Assembly (NCBI GenBank): GCA_905370255.1
Contig: CAJPKC010000016.1
Location: forward strand, 1 to 10,832
Reading direction: 5' to 3'
DNA from: Streptococcus oralis
GTDB lineage: Bacteria; Bacillota; Bacilli; Lactobacillales; Streptococcaceae
Length of the DNA: 10,832 bases
Of the stretch, positions 1 to 6,105 are shown one piece after another. A program made the translations under genes and the position numbers. Below the pieces are notes generated by a model, which was not told the DNA's origin, did not search any database, and saw only the letters and a list, made by a program, of their open reading frames with translations. The number at the start of each line of letters is the position of its first letter. Position 1 is the stretch's first letter.

Positions 1-2384
1 TTAGGATGGTTGGCATCCCATGGTGATAAGTAAACACCCATATTCATATCATACTTAGTCGCTGATTTAGAGATTTCTTCGAGAAGGTCTCCCTTACCAT
101 CTTTCCATGGACTTGCAGCCACCGTATGGTCTGTATATTTAGATGGATAAATCACAAAACCGTCATGGTGTTTGACAACCATGATTGTTCGTTTGAACCC
201 AGCATCCTTCAAGGTCTTAATCCACTGGTCTGTATCAAGGTTTGTCGGGTTAAAGTTTTGAGGATTTTCTCTACCGTTACCCCACTCAGAGTTAGTGTAG
301 GTATTCATACCATAGTGGATGAAGGCAGCCAATTCTTCCTTGTGGTAGTCCAATTGAGCCTTGCTTGGAAGTGGACCGTAAGCAGCAATTTCTGTTTCTT
401 CATCTTTTGGATCAACCACTGGAGTTACAGGAGTTGCTGGTTTTGGATCTTCAATCTTTTCGTATTCAAAAATAACTTCATTCACCCCTTTATGCTTGAT
501 AGTTGCTTCTTGACTTGCATTTACTGCACGATAACCTGCAATTTCTTTAGCTTGGAATTTATGAACAAAGGAAACATCGTATTCTTTACCTTCGTTATTG
601 TCCACATCTGCAGTCGTCAACTCTTTATCAGAGTCTTTTAAGCGATAGTGAACCTCAAAGGAACCTTTGTTAACTTTATAGACTACTTTAATGACACGAG
701 TTCCTGCGGGAGCCTTGCTCACAACACTATGATCCTCATCCCAAGCGTCTTTCAATTGTTTATTGACTGGAGAATCACCAATTGAAACAATCTCATATTT
801 TTCTTTATTCTTTTTGTAGAAATCTGTTTTTTCAATTTCCGATTTGTAGTTATAATTGAATTGTGCACCAACTTCTGCCCTGTCTACAAAAGTATCGTTT
901 TCTTTGACTGGGTTATCATTTTGGTCCACATGTTCGATAACTACACGACCATAGTCAACGCCTTCAACTAGGGTAGCAAGACCGCTATTGTCAAAGGCAT
1001 ACTTGTTTCCACCGATGACAGCTGTGGTATTTCTGAGTAATTGTCCTTTTGAATCAAAGTAATAGCGATTATCGTTGTCACCTTGATACCAGCCTTCTTT
1101 GACACCGTATTTTTCAATGATGTCTTTAACCCATGCTAATTGTTCTGGAGACAAGACTAGACCTCCACCGAAGCGGTCTTGTTCAGCGATGTTCGCATTA
1201 TCAACAGTCCCACGTTGGTGAATTCCGATGACTTTACCATCGCCATTGATGATCCCACCACCAGAAAGACCTGATACAGAAGTCAAACGATAGGTAACAC
1301 CTACTGTTCCCTTATCATCATATTTTTCAGTGCCTTTGACAACACCGTCAGCCTTATACAACTGACCTGGCACAATCGGCTCCTTCAATTCTGGTGAGCT
1401 TGAATCTGTAGGATAACCAATGGTACTAACAGGTTCTCCAGCTTTGTATTCCCGATGCTCTGCTAACGGAGTAAAGGTTGCTGCCTTATTTGGACTTGCA
1501 ATCTGTACTGGAACTGGAGCCACAACCAAGGCTAGGTCATTCTTGTATCCTTCACCAAACTTTTCTTTATTCCAGAAATGAATATCCTTTTCTTGGAACA
1601 AAACAGTTTTTCCTGAAGTTGGCAATGATCTTTCTTTTGGAGTATTAGAACCGACATTGTAGTAGAACTTAGCAGTATCACCACCACGGATAGATCCCGC
1701 ATTGGTATCCGCATCCTTGACTAAGAAGTTGTGTGCTACTGTCAAGATAATATTTGGTGCAACAAAGATACCAGAGCCAGAATTGAGATAATCCTGCTTC
1801 CCACCATTTGCAAGTGGAGAGCTAAAAATGCTATAAACCATAGTCGCAGATGTAGCTGGTTGTCCTTCATAGTCAATATGTTTGAGATCCTGACCACCAT
1901 TGATAATGGCTCTATTTTCTTTCTCTCCTCCAGTTGCACTTGCTTCTTCAGCTTTTAGAATACTCTTAGTTTCTACTTTCGGGCTATCCTTTTCTGATAC
2001 AATAGCTGAAGTATCAATTTTTTTCACTGGCGTATCAGGATAAGCACGGTCAGGAATTTCTTCTGGAAGTAAATCTCCAGCCTCTTCAGTAGTTTTAGCC
2101 TCTTCTGTTACTTTTTCTATAGCAGGAGTTGCTTGTTTAGCAACTTCTTCATTAACAGGACTCACTACTTCTTTAGTTTCCTTAACTGCTTCCGCTTTTT
2201 CTTTATCAACATCGATTACTTCTTTTGCTTGACCTTCTACTTCCAGTTTTGGCTCTGTCACAACTTCGTTAGCGGCAACATTTCCAGATGCAAAAAAAGC
2301 CAGTCCAACTGCCACAGAGGCTACACCAACCGTTAGTTTACGAATACTAAATATACGACTTCTTTCAAAAAAATACTGTTTCAT
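1..2384 (-). CDS. YSIRK surface protein: trypsin/V8-like serine protease fused to GH29 alpha-L-fucosidase (3' end cut off)
   Basis: I translated all 794 visible codons without meeting a stop; the gene runs off the left edge. It starts at ATG 2384-2382 behind TTAGGAG. Residues 1-37 form a YSIRK-type signal peptide (FSIRKLTVGVASVAVG, then a hydrophobic stretch ending VAANE). Residues 40-170 are a Glu/Lys/Val-rich linker. Residues about 185-425 read as a trypsin/V8-like serine protease: TVAHN gives His218, NDLALV gives Asp283 and SGLSGGG gives Ser374. Residues 432-476 (GWYQ, NRYYFDSKGQ, NKYAFDNSG) resemble glucan/choline-binding repeats. Residues 478-571 and 575-643 resemble MucBP domains. A proline-rich linker precedes the start of a GH29 alpha-L-fucosidase (AFIHYGMNTYTNSEWG near 688, VVKHHDGFVIYP near 739), an enzyme that removes fucose from host glycans. 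The GH29 nucleophile and any LPXTG anchor lie outside the window. Protease specificity is unknown. Domain order is read directly; activities are inferred. Confidence 0.88.
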   Translation of the reverse strand, partial: MKQYFFERSRIFSIRKLTVGVASVAVGLAFFASGNVAANEVVTEPKLEVEGQAKEVIDVDKEKAEAVKETKEVVSPVNEEVAKQATPAIEKVTEEAKTTEEAGDLLPEEIPDRAYPDTPVKKIDTSAIVSEKDSPKVETKSILKAEEASATGGEKENRAIINGGQDLKHIDYEGQPATSATMVYSIFSSPLANGGKQDYLNSGSGIFVAPNIILTVAHNFLVKDADTNAGSIRGGDTAKFYYNVGSNTPKERSLPTSGKTVLFQEKDIHFWNKEKFGEGYKNDLALVVAPVPVQIASPNKAATFTPLAEHREYKAGEPVSTIGYPTDSSSPELKEPIVPGQLYKADGVVKGTEKYDDKGTVGVTYRLTSVSGLSGGGIINGDGKVIGIHQRGTVDNANIAEQDRFGGGLVLSPEQLAWVKDIIEKYGVKEGWYQGDNDNRYYFDSKGQLLRNTTAVIGGNKYAFDNSGLATLVEGVDYGRVVIEHVDQNDNPVKENDTFVDRAEVGAQFNYNYKSEIEKTDFYKKNKEKYEIVSIGDSPVNKQLKDAWDEDHSVVSKAPAGTRVIKVVYKVNKGSFEVHYRLKDSDKELTTADVDNNEGKEYDVSFVHKFQAKEIAGYRAVNASQEATIKHKGVNEVIFEYEKIEDPKPATPVTPVVDPKDEETEIAAYGPLPSKAQLDYHKEELAAFIHYGMNTYTNSEWGNGRENPQNFNPTNLDTDQWIKTLKDAGFKRTIMVVKHHDGFVIYPSKYTDHTVAASPWKDGKGDLLEEISKSATKYDMNMGVYLSPWDANHP

Positions 2385-2406
2385 CAAATTCTCCTAATGA
2401 ACAAAA

Positions 2407-2441
2407 GCAGTCAGCTACTGCAAGAGCCCAGTTTCTGCTGG
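2407..2441 (-). other. Small inverted repeats in the fucosidase-gene leader
   Basis: The leader just upstream of the protease-fucosidase gene contains GCAGT-N5-ACTGC (2407-2421) and CCAG-N6-CTGG (2428-2441). On the minus-strand RNA the first could form a short hairpin followed by UUUUGUU, which is weakly terminator-like. The stems are short, so regulation is only a possibility. Apart from these, the cre-like box, the promoter candidates and the upstream terminator, I see nothing in the 312-base gap 2385-2696. Confidence 0.25.
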
Positions 2442-2516
2442 CGACAATTTTATTTCTCAGTACCTACTATAAAACTCTTCTTCCTCCCACTCTTATCTTC
2501 TGTTAAATTCATTTTT

Positions 2517-2530
2517 AGAAATCGCTTACA
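2517..2530 (-). promoter_or_regulatory. cre-like site (CcpA operator) in the fucosidase-gene leader
   Basis: The minus strand reads TGTAAGCGATTTCT, which fits the cre consensus TGWNANCGNTNWCA at every position but the last. It lies downstream of the predicted promoter and well upstream of the start codon, so CcpA bound here would act as a roadblock. Carbon catabolite control is expected for a host-glycan enzyme. Confidence 0.5.
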
Positions 2531-2585
2531 TTTTTTCTGAATAAAAAAATGACTTGATTTTACAACCGCTTTTTCGAGATTTCTC

Positions 2586-2623
2586 AGTATAATAAATATA
2601 CTATATTATCCCAAGAAATGCAA
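2586..2623 (-). promoter_or_regulatory. Candidate sigma-A promoter(s) for the protease-fucosidase gene
   Basis: Two overlapping candidates are visible on the minus strand: TTGCAT (2623-2618), 17 bases, TATATT (2600-2595); and TTGGGA (2614-2609), 17 bases, TATACT (2591-2586). Either would give a leader of about 200 bases. The strong terminator just upstream of them separates this gene from the nan genes, which supports an independent promoter. Confidence 0.5.
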
Positions 2624-2669
2624 GGGCTTCCAAAGTTTTATTAAACTTTTACCTAGCTTTTTCCCTGCC

Positions 2670-2701
2670 AAAAAAACCTAAATTGGCAAAGCCAATTTAG
2701 G
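2670..2701 (-). terminator. Intrinsic terminator overlapping the ROK kinase stop codon
   Basis: The minus strand has a perfect 11-bp stem, CCTAAATTGGC (2701-2691) with GCCAATTTAGG (2687-2677), closed by a TTT loop and followed by seven T (2676-2670). The kinase stop codon (2699-2697) is inside the 5' arm. It ends the lyase-kinase transcript before the next gene. Confidence 0.9.
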
Positions 2702-3581
2702 ACTGTTTGGTTCTGAAATGATAATATGCTCCGAGCATACCAGCAGTATTCTGATGGTGGGCAAATTCAAGTCGAGTCTTGTCTGCCAAACTTGGAACAA
2801 GCGAATCTTTCAAAGCCTTACGGATTTTTGGTTTCAAAATTGCTTCTTGCCCCATAATGCCACCACCAAGGATGACAACTTCTGGATTGGCAACATAACA
2901 AATATTTGCGAGACCCTTACCAAGGTAATCCACCATATGGTCAATCCCCTCCATACAGAGTTTATTGCCTTCTGTAGCTTCTTTGAAAATTCTACGACCA
3001 TTCCAATGGGCTACTTCTTCACCATGAGCCTTAGCTACATACTCAACCAAGGCAGTTGTAGAAGCTAAATCTTGGAAAGCCCCATCTTGCATATGCATAT
3101 AGCCAACTTCACAGGCAGAATTACTAAATCCATGGAAAATCTGGCCGTCAATGATTAAGCAACCGCCGATACCTGTTCCGATGGTCAAACATAGCGTTAT
3201 TCCTGCACCTTTTCCAGATCCAGAAACAGCTTCTGCTAGCCCTGCACAGTTGACATCATTTTCAATTTCACAAGGAACTTGGAAACTTTCTTCAATTTCT
3301 TTTTTAAATTGAGTCCCTGCATAGTTCGGGATCTGTGGACCAGCATAGAAAATCTCACCCTTATCAGGATCAACCATTCCCGCTGAGGAAATCGCCACAC
3401 CTGCCACTGGACCTTTTTCGAGATAGCTAGCTACGATATCTTTTGTTTTTTGTAAGATGTGTGGACCGCCCTTATGAGCCTCAGTCGCTACTTCGTTAGA
3501 CTCTACAAGTTGTCCATCTTGGTCAATTAAACCGTATTTGATATTAGTTCCACCAATATCAATTGCAACGTAATTAGTCAT
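2697..3581 (-). CDS. nanK: ROK-family sugar kinase, probable N-acetylmannosamine kinase
   Basis: This cytoplasmic kinase probably phosphorylates ManNAc, the lyase product, to ManNAc-6-P for NanE. The 294 residues match ROK kinase length. Visible are the N-terminal phosphate-binding motif DIGGTNIK (residues 8-15), the catalytic-base motif ENDVN with Asp109, the second glycine motif GTGIGG (135-140) and the C-terminal VVILGGGI. The usual ROK zinc cluster (CxCGxxGCxE) is absent: after EVGYMHM (158-164) the chain continues with no cysteines. It begins 15 bases after the lyase stop with a perfect AGGAGG, so the two are cotranscribed. ROK membership is clear. The ManNAc substrate is inferred from the locus; glucose, fructose or GlcNAc cannot be excluded from sequence alone. 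Confidence 0.88.
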   Translation of the reverse strand: MTNYVAIDIGGTNIKYGLIDQDGQLVESNEVATEAHKGGPHILQKTKDIVASYLEKGPVAGVAISSAGMVDPDKGEIFYAGPQIPNYAGTQFKKEIEESFQVPCEIENDVNCAGLAEAVSGSGKGAGITLCLTIGTGIGGCLIIDGQIFHGFSNSACEVGYMHMQDGAFQDLASTTALVEYVAKAHGEEVAHWNGRRIFKEATEGNKLCMEGIDHMVDYLGKGLANICYVANPEVVILGGGIMGQEAILKPKIRKALKDSLVPSLADKTRLEFAHHQNTAGMLGAYYHFRTKQS

Positions 3582-3596
3582 AAAGCCTCCTATTGA

Positions 3597-4514
3597 TTAG
3601 AGGAAACGCTCCTTAGTTTCACGAATCAATTGAGCAGCTGCTTCTACAACTGGACGATCTTCTTCGGTCACTGGTGTAAGTGGAGAACGAACTGATCCGA
3701 TGTTAAGTCCTTCATTGATTTTCAAGACTTCTTTAATCACACAGTACATATTCCCATGAGCTGCAGTCAATTTACCGATGATAGCGTTGATAGCGTATTG
3801 CAATTCACGCGCTGTTTCTAGGTCTTTATCTGCAATCAATTGGTTGAGTTTCAAGAAGAGTTCTGGCATAGCACCATAAGTACCACCGATACCAGCTTTT
3901 GCTCCCATGAGACGACCACCTAGGAACTGCTCATCTGGACCATTAAAGACGATATGATCTTCGCCACCAAGACTAACAAAAGTTTGAATATCTTGAACTG
4001 GCATTGAAGAGTTTTTAACACCAATCACACGTGGGTTCTTCAACATTTCTGTGTAAAGACTTGGAGTCAAAGCAACACCTGCCAATTGAGGAATGTTATA
4101 GATAACATAGTCTGTATTTGGTGCTGCTGCACTGATGTCGTTCCAGTATTTTGCTACTGAGTACTCAGGCAAACGGAAGTAAATTGGTGGGATTGTTGCG
4201 ATAGCATCTACTCCCAAACTTTCTGCATGACGAGCCAGTTCAATACTGTCTTTGGTATTGTTACAAGCTACGTGAGCAATGATGGTCAATTTACCTTTGG
4301 CAACTGCCATAACTTCTTCTAAGATCAATTTACGGTCTTCTACACTTTGGTAGATACACTCACCTGAAGAACCATTAACGTAAAGTCCTTGAACACCTTT
4401 ATCAATAAAGTATTGCACCAAGGCACGAGTACGTTCTGGGCTAACTTCACCCGCATCATCATAACATGCGTAGAAGGCAGGAATGACACCTTCATATTTT
4501 TTTAAATCTGACAT
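3597..4514 (-). CDS. nanA: N-acetylneuraminate lyase (sialic acid aldolase)
   Basis: It cleaves Neu5Ac to ManNAc and pyruvate in the cytoplasm through a Schiff base (EC 4.1.3.3). The 305 residues are a complete member of the DHDPS/NAL TIM-barrel family. GSSGE (48-52) is the pyruvate-carboxylate loop, where many NALs have GTGE or GSTGE. Tyr139 in YVIYNIP is the proton-relay tyrosine and Lys167 in GVKNSS is the Schiff-base lysine. NGPDE (191-195) and AGIGGTYG (207-214) match the sugar-binding segments that separate NALs from dihydrodipicolinate synthases. The context (kinase, epimerase, SatABC) agrees. It starts at ATG 4514 behind TAGGAG and is the first gene of a two-gene operon with its own promoter. 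The symbol follows E. coli usage; in streptococci nanA often means the sialidase. Confidence 0.95.
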   Translation of the reverse strand: MSDLKKYEGVIPAFYACYDDAGEVSPERTRALVQYFIDKGVQGLYVNGSSGECIYQSVEDRKLILEEVMAVAKGKLTIIAHVACNNTKDSIELARHAESLGVDAIATIPPIYFRLPEYSVAKYWNDISAAAPNTDYVIYNIPQLAGVALTPSLYTEMLKNPRVIGVKNSSMPVQDIQTFVSLGGEDHIVFNGPDEQFLGGRLMGAKAGIGGTYGAMPELFLKLNQLIADKDLETARELQYAINAIIGKLTAAHGNMYCVIKEVLKINEGLNIGSVRSPLTPVTEEDRPVVEAAAQLIRETKERFL

Positions 4515-4570
4515 AGATTTCTCCTAAGATTTCTTTTTTCTGCTTTGAGCAGATGATTTTTTACTATTTT

Positions 4571-4599
4571 AGTATACACCTTGTAAAAAGCGCTTTCAA
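4571..4599 (-). promoter_or_regulatory. Sigma-A promoter of the lyase-kinase operon
   Basis: The minus strand has -35 TTGAAA (4599-4594), a 17-base spacer and -10 TATACT (4576-4571), about 57 bases before the lyase start codon. The cre box overlaps the -35 element and spacer, the same arrangement as in front of nanE. Confidence 0.8.
4585..4598 (-). promoter_or_regulatory. cre site overlapping the lyase promoter -35 box
   Basis: The minus strand reads TGAAAGCGCTTTTT, which fits the cre consensus TGWNANCGNTNWCA except for the last two bases and has the central AAAGCGCTTT palindrome. Because it covers the -35 region, CcpA binding should block initiation, giving glucose repression of sialic-acid use. 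Confidence 0.7.
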
Positions 4600-4655
4600 T
4601 ACATCTCAGCCACTTAGATTTTAATTTCTATTCATCTCCCGTAGCTTTTCTTGTT

Positions 4656-4669
4656 TGAAAGTAGTTTCA
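4656..4669 (-). promoter_or_regulatory. Candidate operator TGAAACTACTTTCA upstream of the lyase promoter
   Basis: An inverted repeat, TGAAA-N4-TTTCA, lies 56 bases upstream of the -35 box. The identical 14-mer lies 56 bases upstream of the nanE -35 box although the bases between differ. The position fits an activator site. The RpiR-family regulator NanR, known in pneumococcus as an activator of nan genes, is the natural candidate. The operator role is inferred. Confidence 0.6.
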
Positions 4670-4677
4670 TATCATTT

Positions 4678-5328
4678 TCAATCTGCTTGATATTTAGCAA
4701 ACAATTTTTCCATTAATCCAGCTTGGCAAAAGGCAAGAAGACCAAAGCCAAAGAGTAGAAATGCTGAACCACCAAGCACTAGAGTAAAGCCTGATAGATA
4801 GAGAAGCATCATGATTAACAAAATAATTGCAAGCATCAAGAAGAACCAAACGAAATTAAAACTTACCAAAAGCAAGCCCTTTTGGAGCACTTCTTTCCAA
4901 GTTAATTCATAGCGTGCAGCAATTGGATAGCTAGCCAACATAACTAGGGTTAAAAATATCAGAATTCCCAAGCAAATAGCTTTAATGAGCTGAAAGGCAA
5001 CACCAGTTTGACTCCAAAATAGTGATAAGTCAACCACACTGATCAAAAAGATTCCTAATTCCAGCAAACCTAACTGAAAACCTAATTTCAAATTTTGCTT
5101 AAAGGCTCTAATATAGATTTTGAAAACAGGAATACGACGGCTGCGCTTCACTTCAAAGATTGTCTGATAGAGACTGATTTTAGCTACTCCAATAGTCACA
5201 ATAGGCAAACAAGACACAACAAAGAGTAGGTTAACCGTCACGATATCTAAAACTTTCTCGCAAAAACGCATCAGAAAGTTATCCGTATCGAATGCCGCTT
5301 TTATCAATCCAGATCCTTTATGTGCCAT
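4678..5328 (-). CDS. DUF624/YesL-type integral membrane protein
   Basis: The 216-residue protein has about five hydrophobic membrane segments: roughly 27-49, 82-103, 112-135, 150-172 and 175-202. A basic loop (KRSRRIPVFKIYIRAFKQNLK, about 61-81) lies between the first two. The N-terminal FDTDNFLMRFCEKVLDIVTVNLLFVV and the segment layout resemble the DUF624/YesL family, whose members often sit next to carbohydrate ABC importers in Firmicutes and have no firmly assigned role. It starts 20 bases after the YhcH-family gene with a perfect AGGAGG, so the two form an operon. No terminator is visible at its 3' end, so read-through into the lyase gene is possible. A role as accessory or sensor for the importer would be conjecture. 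Confidence 0.75.
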   Translation of the reverse strand: MAHKGSGLIKAAFDTDNFLMRFCEKVLDIVTVNLLFVVSCLPIVTIGVAKISLYQTIFEVKRSRRIPVFKIYIRAFKQNLKLGFQLGLLELGIFLISVVDLSLFWSQTGVAFQLIKAICLGILIFLTLVMLASYPIAARYELTWKEVLQKGLLLVSFNFVWFFLMLAIILLIMMLLYLSGFTLVLGGSAFLLFGFGLLAFCQAGLMEKLFAKYQAD

Positions 5329-5348
5329 TGTTTGCTCCTCCTAACTGA

Positions 5349-5801
5349 CTAATCGATTAAAATTTTAAATAAATATTTGCGAACTTTATCTTCCATACCT
5401 GCATAACCGTTAGGCTGATGAGGTTCTCCTGGGAAGAAAACTGCAAAATTGTGATATCCCAACAAAAGTGGGTATTGTTCGTGACAATGAACAAAGCCAA
5501 TATCACTGGCTTCATCAAAGGCTACAGCCTCATCTTTGATGCGAGAACCGTAGCTAGAATACTCATGTCCTTCAACTAACAAATGCAAATCTGCATAGTT
5601 TTTATGATGCTCAAAGCGATCATTTTCTTCTTTGTTGAGAACATTTTCTTGCACAACTAAGAAGACCTTATCTCCATCAATGTCGTATTTACCCAATTCA
5701 AAAGTATCCTTACGATGCTCATAGAGATAATCGATAGCCTTGTCCAGATTTGGGTGAATTCCCTTGTAAAAGCTAATGTTTTTTAAATCATCAAAAATCA
5801 T
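5349..5801 (-). CDS. YhcH/YjgK/YiaL family protein, probable N-acetylneuraminate anomerase (NanQ-like)
   Basis: This 150-residue beta-sandwich protein matches the family's usual length. E. coli YhcH (NanQ) speeds interconversion of alpha- and beta-Neu5Ac, so the likely role here is to supply the anomer used by the lyase. Visible family motifs are EHHKNYADLHLLVEG (64-78), containing the Glu/His/Asp/His set of the metal site, and FFPGEPHQP (122-130) with the later His128. I chose ATG 5801-5799 because AAAGGAAA lies just upstream and residue 1 begins the family N-terminus (MIFDDL). A GTG 36 bases further upstream is in frame but lacks a good ribosome-binding site. It is the first gene before the DUF624 protein and follows a structured leader and a BOX element. 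Confidence 0.87.
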   Translation of the reverse strand: MIFDDLKNISFYKGIHPNLDKAIDYLYEHRKDTFELGKYDIDGDKVFLVVQENVLNKEENDRFEHHKNYADLHLLVEGHEYSSYGSRIKDEAVAFDEASDIGFVHCHEQYPLLLGYHNFAVFFPGEPHQPNGYAGMEDKVRKYLFKILID

Positions 5802-5857
5802 AGTAATTTCCTTTACCTGATTGTTATCTTCAGACACAAAATGTCTAGCCAGTAAGT

Positions 5858-5921
5858 TTATAAGTGTCTAACAAAACTTCATGAAGTAACCAACTCCTCT
5901 CCATTTTGTAGACACTTATAA
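5858..5921 (-). repeat. 13-bp perfect inverted repeat with internal palindrome in the anomerase leader
   Basis: TTATAAGTGTCTA (5858-5870) and TAGACACTTATAA (5909-5921) are perfect inverted copies separated by 38 bases, which contain the 12-base palindrome ACTTCATGAAGT (5876-5887). A weaker related copy, AGACA-N5-TGTCT, follows at 5832-5846. It could be a paired operator or an mRNA hairpin before the anomerase gene. The remaining gap holds the BOX element and a possible -10 (TATTAT, 5923-5918). Confidence 0.6.
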
Positions 5922-5923
5922 TA

Positions 5924-5937
5924 CTATATCGTTTTCA
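5924..5937 (-). promoter_or_regulatory. Weak cre-like site upstream of the anomerase gene
   Basis: The minus strand reads TGAAAACGATATAG, which fits the cre consensus except for the last two bases, the same positions that deviate in the lyase cre box. It lies next to an AT-rich stretch with possible -10 hexamers (TATAGT, TATTAT), but no convincing -35 at 17 bases is visible. Confidence 0.35.
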
Positions 5938-5953
5938 ATAAATAGATTTTCCT

Positions 5954-6105
5954 ATTCTCAATTAAAATTGAAGTGCAAACCAGGAAGCAAACCGCAGGCT
6001 GCTCAAAACACTGTTTTGAGGTTGTAGATAAGACTGACGAAGTCAGTGCCAATATCTACGGCAAGGAGTCGCTGACGTGGTTTGAATTCAATTTTCGCAG
6101 AGTAT
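5954..6105 (-). repeat. BOX element (boxA-boxB-boxC, about 152 bp)
   Basis: The minus strand begins ATACTC at 6105 and contains the hallmark boxA text CAAACCACGTCAGCG, CTTGCCGTAG, ACTGACTTCGTCAGT and ATCTACAACCTC. CAAAACAGTGTTTTGAGCA and CTGCGG follow, and the element ends TTGAGAAT at 5954. BOX elements are dispersed intergenic repeats of S. pneumoniae and relatives and can fold into a stable hairpin. The length fits one A, one B and one C module. Its first base overlaps the satC stop codon. An apparent plus-strand ORF through it is not a gene. Confidence 0.92.

Noticed and set aside
126..641. 171-codon plus-strand ORF
   Set aside because: It lies opposite the continuous protease-fucosidase frame, has no ribosome-binding site, and its translation is hydrophobic and Cys-rich as expected of an antisense shadow.
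1742..1939. Small minus-strand ORFs inside the protease region (also 1532-1714)
   Set aside because: They are out of frame with the intact large gene, with no ribosome-binding sites or recognisable motifs.
1..2384. Suspicion that the left gene is a pseudogene or frameshifted
   Set aside because: Codon-by-codon reading of the minus strand gives no stop from 2384 to 3, and the domain motifs stay in one frame. It only appears incomplete because the 3' end is outside the window.
5802..5837. N-terminal extension of the anomerase from GTG 5837
   Set aside because: There is no good ribosome-binding site before the GTG, while ATG 5801 has AAAGGAAA upstream and matches the family N-terminus.
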